A stretch of DNA of 64,000 bases from Hormiphora californensis (taxonomy: Eukaryota > Ctenophora > Tentaculata > Cydippida > Pleurobrachiidae), in assembly GCA_020137815.1 (NCBI GenBank), contig CM035355.1, positions 3,554,750 through 3,618,749 of the forward strand, in the 5' to 3' direction. The first letter of the stretch is position 1; every line of letters starts with the position of its first letter. Positions 58,974-64,000 of this stretch are shown piece after piece. A program made the translations under genes and the position numbers. Below the pieces are notes generated by a model. It worked only from the letters and a program-made list of their open reading frames with translations, made no database searches and was not told the origin of the DNA.

Positions 58974-60824
58974 TCAACTATAATGGTCCATCATGTTAAC
59001 AGGTCGCCTTCTACCTGGGTGTGGTGGCGGTCCACTCATAGGTCCCATATGGGGCGGGGGTCTCATATACCGCTGGAGATGTGGGTAGGAGGGTGGTCCA
59101 CCCCTAGGTCCACCTCTAGGCGGGTACATCGGTGGAGGGCCCATCATCCCCGACCTGTGGTGGTGATGCCCAAACTGGGATGGTGGTGGCCCATGGTACC
59201 TGGGTCCTCCCCCTCCCCGGGGTGGGCCGTAGTACCCTTCCCCACCTGGAGGAGGGTGATGACGGTGATGTGGATATCCACCTGGCTCGAAGTGGTCCTC
59301 AGGTGGGTACTGATCATGATGATTGTTATTGTTCTCCTCCTTCCATTCTCCCTCCTCCACCTCCTCTCCTTCCTCACCCTCTTCCTTCTCTGGTGGTGGT
59401 GCTGTCTGTTCACCCTCCTCTTCTTCTTCCTCCATCTCCTCCTTCTTCTCACAGGACGCCCGACTCCGATGGCACAGCTTGCATTGTGTTGCCCGGGGTG
59501 ACTGAGCCTTTTCACAGAACCTGCACCGCCATGTCCCATCACTTGGTGACTTATCAGGTTTAGCGCCCAGTGGTGTGAGACATCTCGAACACTGTTTTTT
59601 AGATTTCGGGTTCTTAGTTTTACAAACGCTACATTGCACCGTAGCCTTGACAGAATAGCTGTGCAGTACAGTCGGACCGTGTTTCTTGTATTGTACGTAG
59701 AGAGCAGCAACACACTTCCGAGGGGCATCACAGTCTTTACAGAAGTTTCTTAGCGCTATATTCTTGTAGTTACACGTCGGACATTTCCAATCCTCGGGAG
59801 TTATGAAGATATTGAGTTTCAGCTCGCTAGGTTTTACCTTTGAGGTGGGAGGAGCAGCAGCGGCACTACCCGAGGTGGCACTAGGGGGACCGGGAGGGTG
59901 TGGATGACTGAGAGGGTGTCTTCTTCTTGGGAATCTTTGCAGGTGGAGGAGGTTGCTGTTTACTGGGTGAGTGAGATATTTTCCGTTTTGTTGGAGTTGT
60001 AGGGGGCAGGTCCGCTCCGCACAGCAGACACGTGGCTCGGGAGACATCATTGGTAAACTTACAACTCCGGCACGCAGCTGATGCATTACCCCCACTCTCC
60101 CCCGGCTTAGCATGACACTTGTAACAGTGGGTACGTTTCACGTAGTTAGCTGAGGTACATCCCGCACAGTCCCAGTTATCTTCACGGCACGGTATGGAAG
60201 GGGAGCGGGGTGTGCCACACTGGAAACAGTGGGGTCCATGAGATGTCTTGTATAGACACTTCCCGCACTCCCAATACGGCCGTTCTCCCTGGCCGCTTTC
60301 TTGTCATTTGCTGCACACGTTCCACACAGTTTCGTGGTAAAGGGTATCTGTGATTTGCACCGGGGGCATGTCCACATATCAGGGGTTACAACACGTGGTT
60401 TGTCGCAACGGTAACACTCTGTATTGTTCCCGCTGTTCTCCGAGGAGCACCCTCTACAGATCCAGGGGGAGGCGGTGGAGCTGCCGTTAGTGGCCGCTAC
60501 CCGGGCTGCCAGAGGAGGGGAGAGCAGGGGAGATAGTGGTGGGGGTGCCTCCAGGACTTGCGGGCTGTCTGGTGGGGAGTCTTCCAGGGGAATGGTTGGG
60601 CTCGGTGGGGTCCGGGGTCCGCCGTGGTGGTCCATGGCAGGGGGTGTCCGGGGTCCGCCAGGATGGTCCATGTCAGGGGGTGTCCGGGGGCCAGGTTTGA
60701 TAGCGAAACAAGAGTAACAGGAGGGCCGCTCAGCGATGTTGGATTCTCCACATTCGTCACATTTCCATTGTTCTGGTTCAAACATGTCAGGGACTCCCTC
60801 AGCTGATCTGGTTGCTATGGGCAC
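58974..60824 (-). pseudogene. nine RanBP2-type zinc fingers, frame broken twice
   Basis: Reading on the minus strand, three RanBP2 fingers lie in the first frame (QWKCDECGESNIAERPSCYSC-type, then SPWICRGC and DMWTCPRC). Near 60300 the finger series passes to another frame (YWECGKC, NWDCAGC, AACRSC), and between about 59940 and 59890 it returns to the first frame (DWKCPTC, VQCSVC, TWRCRFC). Staying in the first frame would stop at 60138. One lost and one gained base would explain this, as decay or sequencing error; I see no introns there. The C-terminus has an EEEEEE acidic block and a Gly/Pro/His-rich RGG-like tail (RGGGGPRYHGPPP), ending at 58974. Such fingers bind single-stranded RNA or ubiquitin. 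Annotated as broken, but it may be a live gene. Confidence 0.7.
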
Positions 60825-60960
60825 TTGTTGCTAGGGACTCCCTCAGCTGATCTGGTTGCTATGGGCACTTGTTGCTAGGGACTCCCTCTAGTTGCTATGG
60901 GCACGCTATGGGCACTTCCAATGGCTGTCAGGGACTCCCTCCGGTTGCTATGGGGGTTAG
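60785..60960. repeat. short tandem repeat at the 5' end of the nine-finger gene
   Basis: Three to four partial copies of GGGACTCCCTCAGCTGATC and GGTTGCTATGGGCAC. It overlaps the first codons from the ATG at 60824; a later ATG just before the first finger is an alternative start. Confidence 0.8.
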
Positions 60961-61199
60961 ACAGCTACGCTAATAACATGGCTACAGAGGGGAGAGAGAG
61001 GGATGTGTTAGAGATGGAGATATAGGAGGGGGCTGGGATTTATAACCTGGAAAATGGCAAGGTACGGTGGTTTGGTTTGTCCTTTTGAGGGGAAACGCAA
61101 AAGAGATGGGGTTCATGAAGGATAAATTGAGCTACCTTTAAAATAAACAAATTCACAACAAATCACTATAATATATAATTCAGTCTGGGAGAGTTTAAA
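60961..61199. other. spacer between zinc-finger genes
   Basis: Short intergenic segment; nothing recognised. Confidence 0.4.
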
Positions 61200-62579
61200 C
61201 TATTCAGCCGTTGCCACGGTAACCTCATCCCCCTGTTCCCTAGTACCTCCCTTCTCCTCACCTCCTTCCCTCCTTGTTACCTCACACTCAGACTTCTCCC
61301 TATGGCACCGGAAGCACGATGTCCTTTTTGTAAAGTTATTGATGTTACACGTCCCACACAACCAATCATTCGTCTTGTCCTCCTCGACCCACTTTTTCCT
61401 GGGTTTGGTGAAAGTACCATCCCAGGTCTTCTCCCGGGCACTAGGATACGGTTCATACCTTCCGGGCATTCTAGTCGACTGGCCTCCCATGAGGGGTCTC
61501 CTCGGTGATATTCTTGGCTGGATACCAGTTTCAGCAGGATTATCAAACTTAACAGTTTTATCTTCCACAGAACTGCGTGGTTCATTGCACTTGTTACAAT
61601 TACTCCGTTTGGCCCAATTCCGGTTTTGACAGGAAGTACAAAGCCAATCCTTGGACCGGTCCTCTGGTTTATCCATCCTCGTCCTGTCAGCAGATCTGTC
61701 ACGGGCAGCTCGTTCAGGGTGAGGTTGAATCTCTCCACTCCTGGGCGGCACCCAGTCTCCACTCCTGGGCGGCACCCAGTCTCCACTCCTCGACCAGGAG
61801 GATGTCTGATCACCGTGTCGCCATGACGACGAGGTAGACTCTGGTTGGGGATTCTCGACACAACACTTCTCTTTGGGAAGCTTGCACTTGTTGCACTCCT
61901 GACGGGACGCGAAGTTCCTGTTCCCACACTCTCCACAGTTCCAATCAAAGGTTTGGTCCTCCACTTTACCCCCGGGGTACCTGATTATCACTCTACTCGC
62001 CGGGTGCTGATCCTGTCTTGTCGGAGGGGGAGGGGCAGCACGATACCGTGGAGTAGTGCTATAATGGTCGGCTGGATCGGACCTGGCCGGCGGGGGCTGG
62101 GTATAGGAGGGAACCTGACCTCGAGTATTGGAATTATAGGAATGAGGTGCCTGATATACCTGCTCTCTACCTGTACTGAATGTCCTCTGAAGAGACTCAG
62201 CACTACCTCCTCCTGCTCTCATCTCAGCCCTCCTGTTCCGTACCTCAACCCTCTCCCTGTGTCCCGAACACTCGAAACAAAGAAGACGTTTAGGGGTGTT
62301 CTCATAATCACACATTCCACACAACCAAGGTATTTCCTCAACTGTGGTTGCCATGGTTACCACAGCATTATTGGTTGGCGTTGCCATGGTAACTGTAGGG
62401 AGGGGCGCTGGTTGGCAATATTGGCACGTTGCAGATGTGTTGACTACCAGGCACGTGGGACAGGTCCAGGGAGCTGTGGTTTGGAGGGTGGGGCACGCAA
62501 TACAGGTCTCTCGGGAGGAGTGGTTACTGGTACCACATACATCACACCTCCACATGATAGAGGGAGCCAGTTGTTCCAT
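61200..62579 (-). CDS. six RanBP2-type zinc-finger protein
   Basis: One uninterrupted exon of 459 codons. Six RanBP2 fingers (W-x-C-x2-C-x3-N-x6-C-x2-C) lie at about residues 10-29, 38-55, 85-104, 213-232, 312-331 and 406-425. The last three have the pattern DWxCxxCxxxNxxxRxxCxxC with Arg or Lys after the Asn, as in RNA-binding ZRANB2/FUS-type fingers; the second is short and lacks some consensus positions. Linkers are rich in Pro, Ser, Arg and Tyr and look disordered; two SGDWVPPR units are tandem. The protein probably binds RNA, but no characterised orthologue comes to mind. It is flanked on the same strand by genes with nine and three such fingers, suggesting local duplication. Confidence 0.85.
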   Translation of the reverse strand: MEQLAPSIMWRCDVCGTSNHSSRETCIACPTLQTTAPWTCPTCLVVNTSATCQYCQPAPLPTVTMATPTNNAVVTMATTVEEIPWLCGMCDYENTPKRLLCFECSGHRERVEVRNRRAEMRAGGGSAESLQRTFSTGREQVYQAPHSYNSNTRGQVPSYTQPPPARSDPADHYSTTPRYRAAPPPPTRQDQHPASRVIIRYPGGKVEDQTFDWNCGECGNRNFASRQECNKCKLPKEKCCVENPQPESTSSSWRHGDQTSSWSRSGDWVPPRSGDWVPPRSGEIQPHPERAARDRSADRTRMDKPEDRSKDWLCTSCQNRNWAKRSNCNKCNEPRSSVEDKTVKFDNPAETGIQPRISPRRPLMGGQSTRMPGRYEPYPSAREKTWDGTFTKPRKKWVEEDKTNDWLCGTCNINNFTKRTSCFRCHREKSECEVTRREGGEEKGGTREQGDEVTVATAE

Positions 62580-63086
62580 TAAGCAGGGAGGGAGGTTCTT
62601 TGTTGCTAATTGAGAGAGGGTTATGTTGCTAATTGAGAGAGGACTGGTTAGCGGGTTATCTTACTAATTGAGAGATAGAAATTAGGACCGGGTGTCTTCA
62701 GGGGAGAGGGAAGTGACCTTTTGCCGGCAATTTACAAAGAGAGATGGGTGTCGTGTATGCCAGATGCCTGCATAGACAAGGGAATTCGGAGGGGGGGGGT
62801 TATGGTAGAGACACCGGAATTAAAACCTGGAAGACCTACAAAAAGGGGTGAGGACTAAGGCACGATACTCGAAGGGTGAAGGGACTTCCTTCAAGGGAGG
62901 GAGTTAGGGAATCAAAATAGAGGGAGTTAGGGAGTAAGGGAATTAAAATAGAGGGAGGGAATTAGGGAATCACCATTCAAGGTATTTTTAAAATGTAGCA
63001 GATATTCAACAGGAATATTTCAACAAAATAATAGCAACTCACTCAGTCACACTTTCTGTTTCTCTCTCTCTCTCTCTCTCTCTCCC

Positions 63087-63120
<34 letters not shown>

Positions 63121-63269
63121 CCTCTCAACAGACACACACAAACAGACAAACAAAGTATATCTGTACCTGATTCGTAAAAACTGTGCAAAAATACACGCCA
63201 GCTCTGCCGCCGTGAGTCATCATCAACATCATCAACATCATCAACATCTACATCATCTGAAACAGCCCC
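62580..63269. other. spacer with repeats between zinc-finger genes
   Basis: Contains GGGAGTTAGGGAAT-like repeats (about 62895-62970), a CT microsatellite (63061-63124) and CATCAACAT repeats (63219-63252). No gene seen. Confidence 0.5.
63061..63124. repeat. CT dinucleotide microsatellite
   Basis: CT repeat with CCCT interruptions. Confidence 0.9.
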
Positions 63270-63932
63270 CTACTTCCTGTCCCCACACCTAAAGCACTCT
63301 GTTCTCCTAGCAAAATTGTCTTTTCCGCATGACCGGCACAACCAATCACCCTCCCTCATCTCCCTATCACCACCACCACCACGGTGATCCCTATCACCCC
63401 CGCCTCCTCCCCGGTAATCCCTATCACCACCCCGGTAGTTATCTCCACCCCGGCTTCCCCCGCGGTTGTGATCACACTTGAAACAGCTGCTACGGCGGGC
63501 AAAGTTATCAAATCCACACTTGTAACACCGCCAATCACCGGGCCTCGCTTGGTACCTATTCCGGGGGGACCTGGACCGGGAGTGGTTTCTGCCGCCGCGG
63601 TCCCGGGAACGGGATCTATCCCGTCCTCTGTGCCCTCCTCCTCGGGATGAAGACCGGGACGAGGAAGAAGAACTGGAACTGGAGCTACGGGGGGATTTAT
63701 CTTTCCTCTCTTTCCTATCACCACCACCACCTTTAGCTGTGTCACATTTGAAACACCGCTCACGTCTGGAGAAGTTGTGCCCGGAGCACTTCTTGCACTC
63801 CCAATCGCCATCACGGAACTCTTGTTTGAACTCCCTGGGCTCGTTTCGATCTCCTCCACTCTCTCTGCGTCGAGCGGTACGGTGATCACCGCCCGATTGG
63901 AACCAATCGTCATCTCTTCTCCTACTACCCAT
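63270..63932 (-). CDS. three RanBP2-type zinc fingers with RS/RGG linkers
   Basis: Open from an ATG at 63932 to a stop at 63270; 220 residues. Fingers lie at about 44-63 (DWECKKCSGHNFSRRERCFKC-like), 133-153 (DWRCYKCGFDNFARRSSCFK) and 197-216 (DWLCRSCGKDNFARRTECFR). All have the NFxRR signature that in ZRANB2 and TAF15/FUS fingers contacts GGU-type RNA. Between them are a poly-Ser/SR stretch, GRDRSRSRDRGGRNHSRSRS, and RGG-like RGGDRDYRGGGGGDRDHRG. A splicing or RNA-processing factor is likely. The sequence just before the ATG is CTTTTCTAG, a plausible acceptor, so a noncoding first exon may lie beyond the window edge. Confidence 0.85.
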   Translation of the reverse strand: MGSRRRDDDWFQSGGDHRTARRRESGGDRNEPREFKQEFRDGDWECKKCSGHNFSRRERCFKCDTAKGGGGDRKERKDKSPRSSSSSSSSSSRSSSRGGGHRGRDRSRSRDRGGRNHSRSRSPRNRYQARPGDWRCYKCGFDNFARRSSCFKCDHNRGGSRGGDNYRGGDRDYRGGGGGDRDHRGGGGDREMREGDWLCRSCGKDNFARRTECFRCGDRK

Positions 63933-64000
63933 TCTAGAAAAGAGAGGATGGGAAAGGTTATTTTAAATTAAGTTTTGTGTCATTGAAAAGAGAATTGTAA

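Overview
The window is nuclear DNA from an animal, most likely an early-branching invertebrate; a sponge is my best guess, but the sequence alone does not prove it. Genes have short GT-AG introns, the products are typical metazoan ones (Rab32/38, PA2G4/EBP1, a FilGAP-like RhoGAP, acid lipase, a phagosome-free phosphagen kinase, Tudor and RanBP2-finger proteins), and the space between exons is full of microsatellites, minisatellites, palindromic DNA transposons and CR1/L2-like retrotransposons. No tRNA, rRNA, CRISPR or prokaryotic operon signal was seen.

Layout. 1-6.7 kb is gene-poor and repeat-bearing. 6.7-8.3 kb (+) is a five-exon Rab32/38 GTPase. 9.8-14.05 kb (-) is a five-exon PA2G4 gene with a 1.3 kb foldback element in intron 1 and six 80-bp GC-box repeats just upstream. 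15.6-16.4 kb (+) is a small two-exon membrane protein. 18.1-25.8 kb (-) is a PH-RhoGAP-coiled-coil gene with two candidate last exons. 25.9-28.5 kb is a nest of palindromic elements and one hAT-type MITE. 28.5-34.1 kb holds a nearly intact CR1/L2-like retrotransposon followed by a fragment of a different one. 37.7-38.95 kb (-) is an acid lipase. 40.5-43.6 kb (+) is an arginine/creatine-kinase-type phosphagen kinase. From 44.3 kb to the right edge every gene is on the minus strand: a P-loop GTPase with a C-terminal cysteine module, a 13-exon Tudor/coiled-coil gene resembling STK31 without its kinase domain, a small basic/acidic protein, and three neighbouring genes carrying 9, 6 and 3 RanBP2-type zinc fingers.

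Themes. Several spliced models close exactly (all intron phases agree and total lengths divide by three), so they are well supported. The most notable observations are: a Rab32-type gene whose fourth exon, if read through, ends in a polybasic CaaX box instead of the Rab CXC tail; a minisatellite that has multiplied an exon end plus its 5' splice site about 31 times in the Tudor gene; a canonical -1 slippery heptamer joining ORF1 to an AUG-less ORF2 in the retrotransposon; a cluster of RanBP2-finger genes; and families of near-perfect foldback elements, several inside introns of the host genes, with recognisable target-site duplications. The Tudor and RNA-binding finger genes both point to RNA biology, but I see no evidence that they form one system beyond being neighbours on one strand.
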